A stretch of DNA of 64,000 bases from Vishniacozyma victoriae (GCA_017654735.1 JADPYG010000088.1:2976001-3040000), one strand, 5' to 3'. Counted from the stretch's first letter, positions 48,763 through 59,105 are shown. Numbers and translations are program-made. Notes: generated by a model from the letters alone, not told the origin.

Positions 48763-49306
48763 GGTCATCGGAAGAGCTTAGGGCTTCATATGTATCATTA
48801 TACGTTTCCTCCTCTGTCTAGCTTCACCCAATCTCAAATTACCTCAAGCTGAACTATGCTGCTGGACATTGGATATTTCAATTGTTGAGGTCTGACGACA
48901 CGAAGGTTTGACGACACGAAGGTTTACTCTCTCCACCAACAATGCTGCCGTCGCAGGCGTTGCTCTTCGTATCCTTCTGAAGTGGGGTATACTCGCTGCT
49001 CCCTTCGCTTCGCCCTCCCCATTGAGCTTTTGTCCAATCCATCTTCTCCCTGTCCTCCTTACTCGTATTCAGTTATCTACGATGTAATGCTCTATGATGA
49101 ATTTTGGTTCCGTGCCTGGTAAGTATATTTTTCTGGGATGCTCACTTGCTCACATTACTCTATACCTCTACAGCTAATACACTTGTCGTGCATACTCTCC
49201 ACGACAACTATCCAGACCAGATAGGAGCTTCGAGGACCGTATCACCTCTGCCCAGCACACGCTCTTGACTCTCCCGCCCTCAAGTGCAAATAATTCCTAC
49301 CCCAAA
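48763..49306. other. 5' region of RPA43 with leader intron and upstream ORF
   Basis: These 544 bases precede the RPA43 ATG. A perfect tandem of a 16-base unit (tgacgacacgaaggtt) lies at 48893-48924. An apparent intron with gtaagt donor and ctacag acceptor spans 49119-49173. An upstream frame from ATG 49094, spliced through it, runs 39 codons to a TGA just before 49269, well ahead of the main ATG at 49307. If the leader is transcribed as drawn, this is a conventional upstream ORF that could lower RPA43 translation. Confidence 0.4.
48893..48924. repeat. Perfect tandem duplication of a 16-bp unit
   Basis: Two adjacent identical copies of tgacgacacgaaggtt, at 48893-48908 and 48909-48924. Confidence 0.9.
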
Positions 49307-50580
49307 ATGTCCGGCCCGCCCAACGCAGTGGCTTCCTCCTCCCGTTCCGAGAAGAAGCACAAGTCCAAATCCAAGGATAAAGAACGTAAAGATAAAGGCA
49401 AAAGTAAAGACAAAAGCGAAAAGACCGGTCCATTCGAACATCGTACATCTAGATTACGATTAAGTATCCCGCCTCGGTATGGGGCTGATTACATGGCTGG
49501 AGTTAAAGATATCTTGAATGGTATGCTTATGAGGTGAGCTCTAAGTCTCTGGAAACTTGACTGAGCTGATGGGTAGATATGTACCTCAGATGAACGGTGT
49601 GCTTCTTGCTCATTGGGAACATGAGTTGTTGGATGATACTGTTAATATCATCAATGAATGTCCATTTGGAGTGTGCGAGGTACAATTTTACTCTATCCTC
49701 TGGGCGCCAAAAATCGGGCAGAAGCTATGTAAGCTTGCCGATCTTTCTTTTGATAGGTAAAGCTAAATAATCAGACGGCACCCACTCCCTCTCATCACCT
49801 TCTCACATCTCTCTCTTATTCTCGAAAACATTCAATATCTCAATCCCGCTACAACATATCCCCACCGATACACTCGAATTCGAACATACCGCACCGGAGG
49901 ACGATGCCGACTTGGACTCGGAGGATGATATGGATTTGAATGACTCTGGTGTTGAGGAGGTCGGAAGGTGGAAACGTAAATCCGATGGTAAACTCCTAGG
50001 AGAAGGAGGAAAAGCGGTCAAATTCACCGTCATTGGGTAAGCTGCTGTTCGACTGTATTTTTCTGAGCTAACCGCCAGACTGCAAGTAACGAATCAAATG
50101 CTCTCCCTCACCGGATCATTACTCGACGACCCCTCCAATCCCCCACCTCCACCTGAAATCCAGTCTATTCGAGCACCGTCACCTTCCCCCACTCCCTCGC
50201 TGCCAGACTTGGAAGTCGAAGAGCCACCCAGACCAGCAAAGAAATCGAAAGTCAAACCTTCAGCCCCAACTCAAGCACCATACCAACAACAAATGAACGG
50301 TTCTTCACAAGCTCCCGTTGTCGCTTCATCCGTACCCGAACCTGAGATTGATGAACGATTTTTATCTGCTAGAGAACTCAAGGCGAAACATAAGGCCGAT
50401 GCTAAGAAGAAGAGGGATGAGAGGAAATCTAGGAAAGAGGAGAAGCAGATTGATATACTCGAGGAGGCTGGTGCTGGGATGATGGTCGGTATGAATGGGC
50501 ATCAGGAGGAGGTCGGAATGAAGCGTAAAGCTGGAGATGTGGACGGAGAGGGTAAAAAGCGCAAGAAAGCTAGGGATTAG
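49307..50580 (+). CDS. RPA43: RNA polymerase I subunit Rpa43
   Basis: Four exons give about 380 residues. The start is the ATG at 49307 (MSGPPNAVASSSRSEKKHKS). After a very Lys/Asp-rich segment (KSKSKDKERKDKGKSKDK) comes the Rpb7/Rpa43 N-terminal domain: RLRLSIPPRYGADYMAGVKD, LNGMLMRYVPQMNGVLLAHW and NIINECPFGVCEVQFYSILW. The second half carries an OB-type region (GKAVKFTVIGLQVTNQML) interrupted by an acidic insert (EDDADLDSEDDMDLNDSG), then a disordered basic tail ending KKRKKARD. Rpa43 with Rpa14 forms the stalk of Pol I that contacts Rrn3 at rDNA promoters in the nucleolus. The charged tails are typical of fungal Rpa43. Confidence 0.9.
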
Positions 50581-50924
50581 TGTGCCGTGGCCTAGCGGAT
50601 TGCTCATGTTGAGGATGCATGCCTCTTGTATACTCATTGTGACGGAGGTCAGAACATGGCCATCGCTAGTCACCATACGCCTCGCTCGGACTTATCTTCT
50701 CGACATCAACATCGAGGCGAGGGTCAAGTCAGGCGATAATAGAGACAGGGTAATGGGACGGGACTCTGATGATACACATCTCTTGACAACTGATCTACAC
50801 TCTTATTGATGGTGATCCCGGACAGACTTTTGTCTACTTTCCTACCTGCTGATGATATATGTATCCTATTGCTACTTGACAACCCATTTCGAAACGATAT
50901 CCCGCTCACTGTCACTCCAATCAT
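50581..50924. other. Convergent intergenic region, RPA43 to cluster B
   Basis: These 344 bases lie between two converging stops. A tRNA-like stretch near 50583 (gccgtggcctagcgg) lacks a T-arm and an acceptor partner and is not called. Nothing else is recognised. This is the boundary between conserved core genes and the BTB array. Confidence 0.4.
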
Positions 50925-51776
50925 CTATCCTCCGGCACTAGTGGCCCCCTGCGGAAGACCCAGCTTGTCGAGAAATAAAACGCTGACGAAATGCCATAAG
51001 CCAAGATCGTCGGGAAGACCCGCTCGATACTGCGAGGCGAGGTGAATTATATGTAGAAGGTACTGTTGCGGTATGTCCTACTTCATTAGCTTTTGCTCTC
51101 ATGATGACTTACGCACTGCTGCAGTCTTGGCGGAGATCTTGGCGATGTCGAAGGCCTTTTTAGACTCGGGACCGTCGGTAGCGGGGATATGTTTCATAGC
51201 GTCGGCGGCCATTTCAGGTCGATTACTAGCCAAAGCGAGACACATGCAAGATGCGGCCTTGCCAGGATTCTTGGTGTATTCGACTTTGATGTCTTCTTTA
51301 ATCCTGGCGACGAGCTTCTCGTCTTGCAGCTTCTCAAAGGTAGCGAGGGCTTTGAACATTTTGTCGGGGTCGCCCTTGCCGGTCAGAATCTTCATTCGGC
51401 TCGGGTAGTGTTGGCTTCCGTACACGTACTCAGCGTACTGCTGCATACCGTACTTGTCGATGTCGACGTCCATGGATTCGGATGGTCGGTTGGTCGAGGT
51501 GGCGACTTCGGCCATATCGGAGAAGAACGCACTATCTGTTCAGCTTTTCGTGTGGAATCGAGAGGGGGAAATTTACCTCCTCTTCTTTAGAAAATGCAGG
51601 TGCAGCCTGAAGACCCAACCGTCGGTCGTCAAGAATGAGATCTCGGCGTGCGGGTCGGAGTAAAGCGGATGGAGTTTTTCTCGAGTAGGTTTCTTGACCT
51701 TGACGGCGCCGTCCATGGAGAGTGAAGACATCTTGATATGTGGAAGTTTTGATGGGGAGGTTTTAGTTTTCGCCAT
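50925..51776 (-). CDS. BTB/POZ-like protein, cluster B unit 1 (divergent, intact)
   Basis: Three exons give about 255 residues. The start is the ATG at 51776 (MAKTKTSPSKLPHIKMSSLS); the frame is open upstream, but that part is a tandem repeat and Ser/His-rich, so not protein-like. Exon 1 has DPHAEISFLTTDGWVFRLHL and ends in the split Ser codon. Exon 2 starts SAFFSDMAEVA, closer to cluster A (SAFFADLF) than to other B units. It continues with DVDIDKYGMQQYAEYVYGSQ and a Lys-rich helical part. A third exon, reached through an intron ending gctaatgaagtag, reads DIPQQYLLHIIHLASQYRAG and ends at TAG 50925-50927. The DIPQQY block matches the (G)IPxxY signature of the other units. Without this splice the protein would stop three residues after the intron start. 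Confidence 0.7.
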
Positions 51777-52136
51777 ATTGGATGTTGTGAAGGATGAGTG
51801 ATGAGTGATGAGTGATGAATGATGAGAAGAAGAATGACAAGATTGATTGAATGTGAAGGTGAGTAGTAAAAGTGAAACACGTCTTCGGGCTTCAGGGCAC
51901 GGACATATAAGGTTACACACATACACAGTTGTGTGTAATAAAAGGGGGACGTGCTTTGGGCTAATCCCGCTTCTCGTCAGCCGACGACCTTGCCCGCAGT
52001 GCTGCATGTGAATGCATTGAGCTGCAGAAGCCATGATGGGGATTTCATGAGAGAATGAACTTCTATCCTGCCTTGTCCCCGAAAACGATCATTCTCCAAC
52101 CTTATATTGGCAAATTTGCCGGCGACAGTCAAGATA
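51777..52136. other. Upstream region of cluster B unit 1 with heptamer repeat
   Basis: These 360 bases contain a gatgagt tandem (51793-51826, four and a half copies with one variant) about 17 bases upstream of the unit 1 ATG, so in its probable leader. No exon is supported in the remainder. Confidence 0.5.
51793..51826. repeat. Heptamer tandem repeat (gatgagt)
   Basis: Copies at 51793, 51800, 51807, 51814 (gatgaat) and a partial copy at 51821. Confidence 0.9.
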
Positions 52137-52794
52137 CTACACTGTCTCGTGCGAATGATAATTGGCGACCAACAGTCCGAGAAAGTAGCGGGGCGGAATG
52201 CCTTCGCAAGTTGCAGATGGCTGTTTGCAGATGTCGTCGATTGTATATCCGTACCTAGAAAAGGCGAGGGTCGCTTTATGGCAGAGTCGAGGCGAGTCCG
52301 TAAATGCGCCCAGTTTGAACGCTTCCCATAGAGATAGACCGAGTGCGTGAGGATCGGATTTTGGGCATCCACTCGAGCCTCAATCATCTTCCAAAGTTCA
52401 ATCTTGACTCTTGACATCTGCAAGTGATCGCACATCTCGAGAAGGGCGTGACACTCTTTGGCTGAGTCGAGTGGTACGGGCCCAGTCGCGTAGACAAAAT
52501 CTAATAGTTTTCGAACGAATCAGGCGGTCTGGTTGAGTTGAATCGGGGCATCTTCGAGAGACTGGTTTGATGGGACAACAAGTAGACCCTTGATGAAGTC
52601 ACTAGTATTGCTAGCTTAGTGGTCGAGCTGATCGTTGGAGACATACCTCTTTTGCGCCATGATCCAGGCATGTACTTTGAAGCTGACCTTATCGCTGGAG
52701 ACAAGCTTGACCTTGGCGTCGGGATCATTGTGTTGGGGGTCAAAGATCGATGTGCGTTGTTTGGCATCGCTTCTCCTTTACTCTGGGGTGCCAT
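52137..52794 (-). pseudogene. BTB/POZ-like gene, cluster B unit 2, multiply disrupted
   Basis: The ATG at 52794 starts MAPQSKGEAMPNNAH, but the family sequence (DPDAKVKLVSSDKVSFKVHA) is in another frame that has an upstream stop and no ATG, so the start region is frameshifted. After the family intron, SDFIKGLLVVPSNQSLEDAP is followed by an in-frame TGA at 52520-52522, exactly where relatives have an ordinary residue before FVRK. The frame continues through FVRKLLDFVYATG and MCDHLQMSRVK, then shifts again before LWEAFKLGAF and the closing GIPPRYFLGLLVANY, ending at 52137. Three independent lesions make this a clear pseudogene. Confidence 0.85.
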
Positions 52795-53016
52795 GTTTGG
52801 CCGGAGTTGACTTGATGATGGAATGTTGAATGAGTAACTTCGCAAAAGCGGTCAAAGGACGTGGTCCACAGCCACAAGTCAGGCGAGCTAAAATGTCTGT
52901 GCTGAGTCTAAAGCCTCGTCAAAGATGCTACAAAGATGCATCCCATCGCTACGCATATATCATGCAGTGCGTCACGTTCCTCCGATCCTTGCTCCCTACA
53001 TTTAGCCTCTCGGGTC

Positions 53017-53734
53017 TTAGGATGGTCGTCCAGTCCTGAGATCTGCGCATCCCTCCGCTTCCCACATCTCCTCAAATCGATGCGATAGATCCTGAAAGCC
53101 TCTCTCCCTGTAAATATCCTTTCCGCCAACGGTCCCACTGTATCGAAAATTGCCGGTGAGTAGCGTGGCCAAGAACTCCGAGGGGATGCCCTCGTAGAAG
53201 TCCATTTGCCGGGAGATCACAGAGTCGTAGGGTATGTCCATTCGGTGAAACATCATGATGATATCGCTGCACGCAATGTGATCTCTCGCCCCCGCCGCCA
53301 ACTTGAACATTCCCCAGAGATAACCAAATTTGACATCGCAGTCCCGGCGGCGGAGTGATTCTCGAAATCCTGCCCAGAGAATTTTTTCGAACTCGAACAT
53401 GAGTAGATATTTGCATATTCGTATGAGAGCATCGAAATGGGACGTGTTCAGATCGATGAAAGTTTTGCCTGAGTACACAAGATCGATGAAAAGTCGAAGG
53501 TCTGGAGAGGGTTCCCTCAGATGGATAGTTTGTTGCGTTCCGTGGACTGTGCCCATCTTGTGTTCCGCGATGAACACGCTGTAGAATCAGTCCCAGCTAT
53601 CAACTACAGATGAACCGTGCTCACCTCTTTGCAAATTTGACCGATTTCACCCCGAAACTGACACCATCCCCTGAATTGAAGACCACATCGGCGAGAGGGT
53701 CCTTGTACATCCCATCCCATTTATGCTCACTCAT
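53017..53734 (-). CDS. BTB/POZ-like protein, cluster B unit 3 (intact)
   Basis: Two exons give about 223 residues. The start is the ATG at 53734 (MSEHKWDGMYKDPLADVVF). Exon 1 has the BTB opening DPLADVVFNSGDGVSFGVKS and ends inside the Ser codon. Intron 1 is 46 nt and phase 2. Exon 2 reads SVFIAEHKMG, then LREPSPDLRLFIDLVYSGKT, DALIRICKYLLMFEFEKILW and LWGMFKLAAGARDHIACSDI, then IPSEFLATLLTGNF. This last block replaces the usual GIPxxY. The layout is that of a BTB domain followed by a helical region. Of the intact copies it departs most from the N-terminal consensus, with VVFNSGD in place of the usual VLVSxD. Confidence 0.75.
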
Positions 53735-54119
53735 TGTAGATTGACGTTGGTGAGAGTGATAGTGGAAGAGTGAGAAAGGAGACGCGCACGTAGGGTCATC
53801 CTAAAACTTTTTCGAGGGATTGCGCTCTGATCTACACACACACAATAAGCAAGGGGCCGTGACCCCCGAAGTCCGAAGTTTCGGGCGTCGGTGAGGCATT
53901 TATTAAAGGGCGCGGCGCCGCAAGTCAATGATATGTAAGTCATAATGAAGTCCTGACTTGAACGCAGGACGATGCTGCATACGCGGTGGCCGCTGGTCAA
54001 TGCTTTAGTCGCATACGACCGAAGGGAAACTTTTTTTGGCATTCTGTATATCACTCTGGAGGTATATCGATCCGGAGTCATGTCGACCGCTCAGCACTTG
54101 CGTGGTGCCTCCTCTTTAG
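53735..54119. other. Intergenic between cluster B units 3 and 4
   Basis: About 385 bases. Several plus- and minus-strand open frames cross here but none matches the family or has splice support. The left part holds the unit 3 promoter; the right part may include decayed 3' sequence of unit 4. Confidence 0.35.
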
Positions 54120-54853
54120 CTCTATCCTCGTTCCAGACCGAATTCTTCAACCACTGAGATGGCAAGACGAGTATGGTCATGGATCATCAAGGGGTCGCCT
54201 GGGGTATGTTGACTCACCGCCATTCAAAGACCTTCCAGGCGTGAACTCTTGTAAACGGGTCGCGTGGTATCGAGTCGAAACGGTAAATACCATGGTTCCG
54301 GCAGGTCCAAGTTCACTATCTTCGGACAAATGACCGAGGAGCCAATGCGCAGTCGCTAGTCCGAACAAGGTCCCGAGGGGGAAGACTTTAACAGGGGACC
54401 TGGACCTCGGCGTCCCGCACAAGACTTTCACATATTGTCGAGACTGGATTTTGGTGACGGTCTCAGAGCTAGACGTAGTTTACAGTTGCGGACTTCGAAA
54501 GTCACTGAGGCGTTTCCAGAGTACAGTGGTAGGTCGATACAAAATCGGAAATATCAGCCTTTTTGGTCGGGATAGAAAGGGGCAGATTCTATCGAGAGAG
54601 CGGAGGGCAGCCTCAAGAAGTCACTGACGAAGGTACTCAAATTCAGCTTGTTACGCTTGGTCTGGGCAAAGGAATGAATTTCTTTTGTCGAAGGTATCAG
54701 ACATCCACTTTGAAGCTGACATTATCACTGGAAACCAGAATCACTTGCCTTCGGGCTTTGATGGTGCTTGCTCCACTTGATAGGCGTTGGTTCGATATGT
54801 TGACTTTCTGCTCTCTCACTAGCAGTGACGCTCTGCGATCGGGTGTCTGGCAT
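54120..54853 (-). pseudogene. BTB/POZ-like gene, cluster B unit 4, heavily decayed
   Basis: The ATG at 54853 opens MPDTRSQSVTASERAESQHI and WSKHHQSPKA, then loses frame by one base; VILVSSDNVSFKVDV continues in the next frame and is followed by TGA (54697-54699) where relatives have Trp of the AW/VW pair. Downstream, the family blocks SDFLRLPSALSIESAPF and DLPLYSGNASVTFEVRN are in different frames, and no GIPxxY block is readable. The 3' boundary is a guess. This is the most degraded copy in the array. Confidence 0.75.
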
Positions 54854-55067
54854 GGTCAATCAGACAAGTGATAATCAGTAGTGAAGATCTCAAGTGTCCA
54901 AAGGACGAGGTCGGTCCAGGCACAAGACAGGAGAACGATACATATGTATATTCGATCTATCCACTTGAGCCGATTAGGTGTCTCCCTCATCCCTCACAGA
55001 ACATAGGGCACCCGCTGATTGACTACGCTCTCACCCACTCCATCGTGACTTGGCCCCACATATAAAT

Positions 55068-55802
55068 CTAGCTGACTTCGTAAAGGGCCGCAATCGCTTT
55101 CGAATCCCGCTTTACCCAGACCACTTCAAGCGTTGAAGCTTGTCGCGAGTTATGATACCTTTTGGTGTATTTATACCTCAGCATCAGAAGCGGGTAGACA
55201 TATCGCATGGGTAGGCCCTCGAAGCGGGCAGAGTCTTTGGCGTCGTTGGCAAATAGGACCTCCTCGGTCAGACCGGCATCGTCCAGCGCTGCGATTGCCG
55301 CTTTCGCGATCTTGAAGTCGTCTCTCAAGGCCCCCACCCTAAAGATCTCCCAGATGTCCATGGTCGAAACCCCTTGGATCTTGGCTACGGTCGCGAATTG
55401 AGGTTCCAAACGGATTCGCACCACCTGCGAGATAGTGTTGCATATCTGTGGTGCATCTAAGCGGTCGGACAGCTCGAACAGTTGTTTGCAAGTGTCAGAA
55501 GTGAGGGTTATCATCAATTCAACGTCGTAAACGGTCTGAATGTGAACTTGCCGCAGAAAGGATAGAAGGGTGGTACCCGGGTGATCGAGATATATCGGAG
55601 CCGAGTCGAGGGATTGTCGCGAAGGGACATCCAACAGGTCCCTGATGAATCCACTGCACTGGTAAGCCGTAGTCTGGTTGAGTGCATACCTCTTCTTCTT
55701 ATAAGTCCAGGCGTGTATCCTAAACCCTACGTTGTCGTTCGAGATCAGAATGATCTTCGCATTTGGGTCATCGTATTGGTCGTTCCATTGTATCTCGTCC
55801 AT
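55068..55802 (-). CDS. BTB/POZ-like protein, cluster B unit 5 (intact)
   Basis: About 232 residues spliced, starting at the ATG at 55802 (MDEIQWNDQYDDPNAKIIL). The BTB opening DPNAKIILISNDNVGFRIHA is followed by KKK, the split Ser and SGFIRDLLDVPSRQSLDSAP. CKQLFELSDRLDAPQICNTI and WEIFRVGALRDDFKIAKAAI follow, then GLPMRYVYPLLMLRYKYT. The intron has the usual site but is only 36 nt, has no in-frame stop and is a multiple of three, so unspliced RNA would add 12 residues in frame (see findings). The Cys/Tyr/Gly signature positions match units 6, 7 and 9. Confidence 0.8.
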   Translation of the reverse strand: MDEIQWNDQYDDPNAKIILISNDNVGFRIHAWTYKKKRYALNQTTAYQCSGFIRDLLDVPSRQSLDSAPIYLDHPGTTLLSFLRQVHIQTVYDVELMITLTSDTCKQLFELSDRLDAPQICNTISQVVRIRLEPQFATVAKIQGVSTMDIWEIFRVGALRDDFKIAKAAIAALDDAGLTEEVLFANDAKDSARFEGLPMRYVYPLLMLRYKYTKRYHNSRQASTLEVVWVKRDSKAIAALYEVS

Positions 55803-56199
55803 CTTGGAGTCTTTGTCCTGGCGTTGTTTGGTTGAGGCTTGTTAAAAATGATGAGAAGGTGAATGAAAGACGGAGACTTGAGTGTTTGGTCCAAGTCGAC
55901 GTCGAAGGGCACGTCCCTTCCATCCTATACGGACGCTAGTCTCCGCATGTAATGACGAAGTCAGAAAGGTCGGCTGTCTAGGTGGACAGACCGCTCACTG
56001 ATCATGCAATCATCAAGATCAGAAATGTCAGCTTAGCAGAAGGACAGAGCGCAGATTTAGCATGCACCTACATGTTTTGCCGGATCACACAACGCAAGCT
56101 ATTCTGATCACCCTTCCTATGTCGGAGTATCTTCCCTTCCTCCTGCGAAGAGCGCTCGGACACCTACCATCAGCTCGAGGCTCTCCAAACACTCACCGA
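55803..56199. other. Intergenic between cluster B units 5 and 6
   Basis: About 397 bases of promoter and 3' sequence. No exon or RNA gene is seen. Confidence 0.4.
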
Positions 56200-56912
56200 T
56201 CATGTCATCCTCTCGAACCTCTTAGCAATTTCCTCCCAGCTCGCTCTAGCATAGGTTTCTTGAGTCCTCTGTCCACCAGATCGAGGAGCATTCACCGGTT
56301 GGAAATTACCAGCCAAGAGCGCGCTGAGGTATCGCGGCGGGATTCCATCGTAATATTTCGGCTCTTGGGAACTGATGTAATCGAACTCTTTGCCGAACTG
56401 CTCGAAAGATCGGATAGCTTTAGCGGCGGTCTTGCCATCATTCCTCAACGCTGCCACTTTGAAAGTCTCCCAAGCAGTAAATCCCGGCGACTTCCCCATT
56501 TCCTCCAACTGGAGCTTGGTAGCAGTCCATATGGCCTCGTCTACACCACTACAATGAAGCTGATCGCAGATCTGGCTGAGCGCCATGTGATCTCTGAAAG
56601 AGATTCGGACGTTGGAGGAATTCGAGCAGTAAATGAGGTCGACGAATTTTCGGACGAAATCAGTCGCTTGGTTTAGGTAGATAGGGGCTGAGTCGAGGGG
56701 GCTATCGGAAGGAATGTCCATGAGATCCTTGATGAAGGTACTATGAATCAGTACGGATTCTGTTGATGATGAACGCTCGAAGTTTACCTCTTTTGAGAGA
56801 AATACCAAGCATCCACCCTGAATCCTACTCCCTCATCTGACACGAGCACGATTTCGGCTTTGGGGTTGTTGTGTGCTGTGTCCCAGCTCTTGACTCCTAC
56901 AGGTAGTGACAT
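56200..56912 (-). CDS. BTB/POZ-like protein, cluster B unit 6 (intact)
   Basis: Two exons give about 221 residues from the ATG at 56912 (MSLPVGVKSWDTAHNNPKAE). The opening is HNNPKAEIVLVSDEGVGFRV, then AWYFSQK, the split Ser, and TFIKDLMDIPSDSPLDSAPI. The core continues ATDFVRKFVDLIYCSNSSNV and ALSQICDQLHCSGVDEAIWT. The C-terminal part has WETFKVAALRNDGKTAAKAI and GIPPRYLSALLAGNF and ends KRFERMT at TGA 56200-56202. This is the family consensus copy in several blocks. The intron is 47 nt. Confidence 0.82.
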
Positions 56913-57008
56913 TTTGATACTGTATGATTGTCAATGAGAGAAGTAGAATTTCGCGTCAAAGGGGATTCGGATAGTCAAGGTGAGTCAGCCGTTGTCAACA
57001 ACGCAAAG

Positions 57009-57037
57009 ACACACACACACATACATACATACACACA
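57009..57037. repeat. (CA)n/(CATA)n microsatellite
   Basis: Mixed acacac and atac repeats between units 6 and 7, in the short gap between genes. Confidence 0.85.
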
Positions 57038-57062
57038 TGGCATAAACAGACACTATACAGTG

Positions 57063-57804
57063 TTAAAGGGGATTGAACGCCATGGATACATGATACCATG
57101 ACCTTTCCCACATCCTCCTGTCGTCTTCGGTATCATGATCGTTATATTCATAGCCAGCGAGGAGGAGAGCCGTGACGAAGTTGCCGGGTATGCCGATGAA
57201 GTGTGAAGGGGGTGCTCGATAGATATTTTGATGATTGATCTCGGCATCTTCAAAGGCCTGTATACAAACTCGAGCCATGTCGATATCACCTCTGTTGGCG
57301 GCAAATTTGAAGATGCTCCACGGATCCAGGTCGACCTGTTCCTCTGGCGACATCAACCTCGATCCTATGTCTTCCATCAGCGCGATATCCATCTCCTCCA
57401 TTTGAAATTTGTCGCAAATGCTGAACAACTCTAACATCATACCCGTGGGAATGTTTTGAGTTGAAAGATTACGTGTTACAGTGAGGTCGACAAATAGTCG
57501 AACGGTCTCGCTGCCGTGGTCGAGCTCGATAGGGGCGAACTCGAGTGATTGCGCAGAGGGTAGCTCGAGAAGACCGCTGAAGAAAGCACTGTACGTTGTC
57601 AGAAAAGACTATCGATGCGTACTGGAGACTCGGTGTAAAGACTTACCTCTGCTTCTTCAGCTGCCAAGCCTTAACCCTGAACCCGATCATGTCGTTTGAG
57701 ATGAGGATGATCTCAGCTTTGGGGTTATCATAATGGTCGTCCCAGATGACGTTTGTAAGTGACAGTGTGAAAGACACCCCGGTCCGACTGTCTGATGTTG
57801 ACAT
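57063..57804 (-). CDS. BTB/POZ-like protein, cluster B unit 7 (intact)
   Basis: Two exons give about 227 residues from the ATG at 57804 (MSTSDSRTGVSFTLSLTN). The opening VIWDDHYDNPKAEIILISND is the clearest form of the shared N-terminal signature. The phase-2 intron (about 57 nt) precedes SAFFSGLLELPSAQSLEFAP. The core has ETVRLFVDLTVTRNL, ELFSICDKFQMEEMDIALME, DLDPWSIFKFAANRGDIDMA and GIPGNFVTALLLAGYEY. It ends at 57063. The reading frame is complete and the family blocks are in order. Confidence 0.82.
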
Positions 57805-58015
57805 GTTTGGTGAAATGTGAGGGATAGAGGAAGAGAGAATATAAGAGGAGGCAGCGATCATCAGTCGTTGTCAGGTCGAATAGGGAGAAGGTCCGTGCGT
57901 CTCTAAGTTCTTCGAGCTCTGTAACTCTGTGGCAGTATCAGGTGAGCATGGAATACATGAGGTCAATGTGCCAGATGTACTGTGGATCTTAGTCCACAGA
58001 GAACCCTTCGACCAT

Positions 58016-58728
58016 TTACTCTACAGACACGAGACGAAGACAGTCACTGAGACTCGATTTCCTGGGCGAATACGAAGTCTCGGGGAAGAGTGCGCATCGG
58101 AGTGGAGCATGGACGTATCTTGACGGGAAGTTGTCGTAGAACGAAAGCGCTTTCTCGACGAGTAGGTTTCGAAGATCGATATGACCAAAATGTCTGATCG
58201 CGCACTTGGCCAAAGCCACATTGTCACGTCTCGCGGCAAGAGCGAAAATGCCCCATGGGTCGAAGTCCTTCGGATAGTCCCTTCGATCCATCCTGGCTTT
58301 GATGGCGCCTAGGACATAGGACAAAGGTCGCGATTGCTGGCGACTGAAGATGATCGCGCAAGTCGAGAAGGTTTTGAAAGCCAGCCACGTCGAGGCTGAT
58401 ATCGTGTGCCTTTGAAGATGTGACGGAGTCGATTTAGTGTCGAACGATATCGGCGTTTTGGTTCAAATAAATTGGCGCAAATCCTGCGGACGGTAGGAGG
58501 AGGAGGACTTTGATGAAATCTCACTAACCATCAGCACCCGAGCTCATCCCACGCATTTGCTTCCAATCACCTCTTCTTGCTGACATAGAACGCATCCACC
58601 CTGAATCCCACCATGTCTGCAGAAACAAGTACAACCTCGGCTCGAGGATTGCAGTGATAATCGTCCCACACTGTTTCTCCTCTCACTTCCTCATCGCGGT
58701 CCATCTGCTTGTCTTCATTCTCGCTCAT
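58016..58728 (-). pseudogene. BTB/POZ-like gene, cluster B unit 8, frameshifted
   Basis: Exon 1 from the ATG at 58728 is good: WDDYHCNPRAEVVLVSADMV and DAFYVSKK. After the family intron the next bases read TGAGATTTC instead of the TGATTTC-type start seen elsewhere, so the main frame fails at once. DFIKVLLLLPSAGFAPIYLN and QNADIVRH are in another frame, followed by TAA before IDSVTSS. The final part (DPWGIFALAARRDNVALAKC and FPSRYVHAPLRCALF) is intact to the stop at 58016. A protein that skipped the middle cannot be excluded, but at least two lesions lie within one exon. Confidence 0.75.
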
Positions 58729-59105
58729 GTTGACTTGGTGACTGTTAAGCCGAGTGGGAGGAGGTGACGGAGTAGACGGATGAGAAGAGAATTACAGGGT
58801 CTTCGGACCCCTTTGATCGGGTCATCAAGCTGCGCTGCTGGGCAACGGTCGTCAATAGTCGAAACATTCTTCCCGCTTGTTCAGGTGGCACCGTGAAACA
58901 GGTCCGTCGGCGTCCTTAGCCAATGGCTTCTCGGTTCTTCCCATCCCATTGTCTAAGAGGATGTTTGGGGGCGTTCCAGCCGGAGGAAGTGAAGGTGTTC
59001 GGCGACTTTGGTGAAAAATGAATTGACGGGTCCGACGATGTGAGCGGTCAGCTCAATAAAGACAAGACAGCATGGCCACCCGTGTCCAGCTCCACAGTCA
59101 TACAT
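58729..59105. other. Intergenic between cluster B units 8 and 9
   Basis: About 377 bases with no recognised exon, RNA gene or repeat. Confidence 0.4.

Noticed and set aside
50583..50660. tRNA-like segment (gccgtggcctagcgg...)
   Set aside because: It has no T-arm of the GGTTCGA type and no pairing acceptor end; it lies right after the RPA43 stop.
55068..55802. Unspliced 244-residue reading of unit 5 as the main product
   Set aside because: The shared intron position in all other copies makes the spliced form more likely; retained only as an isoform idea.
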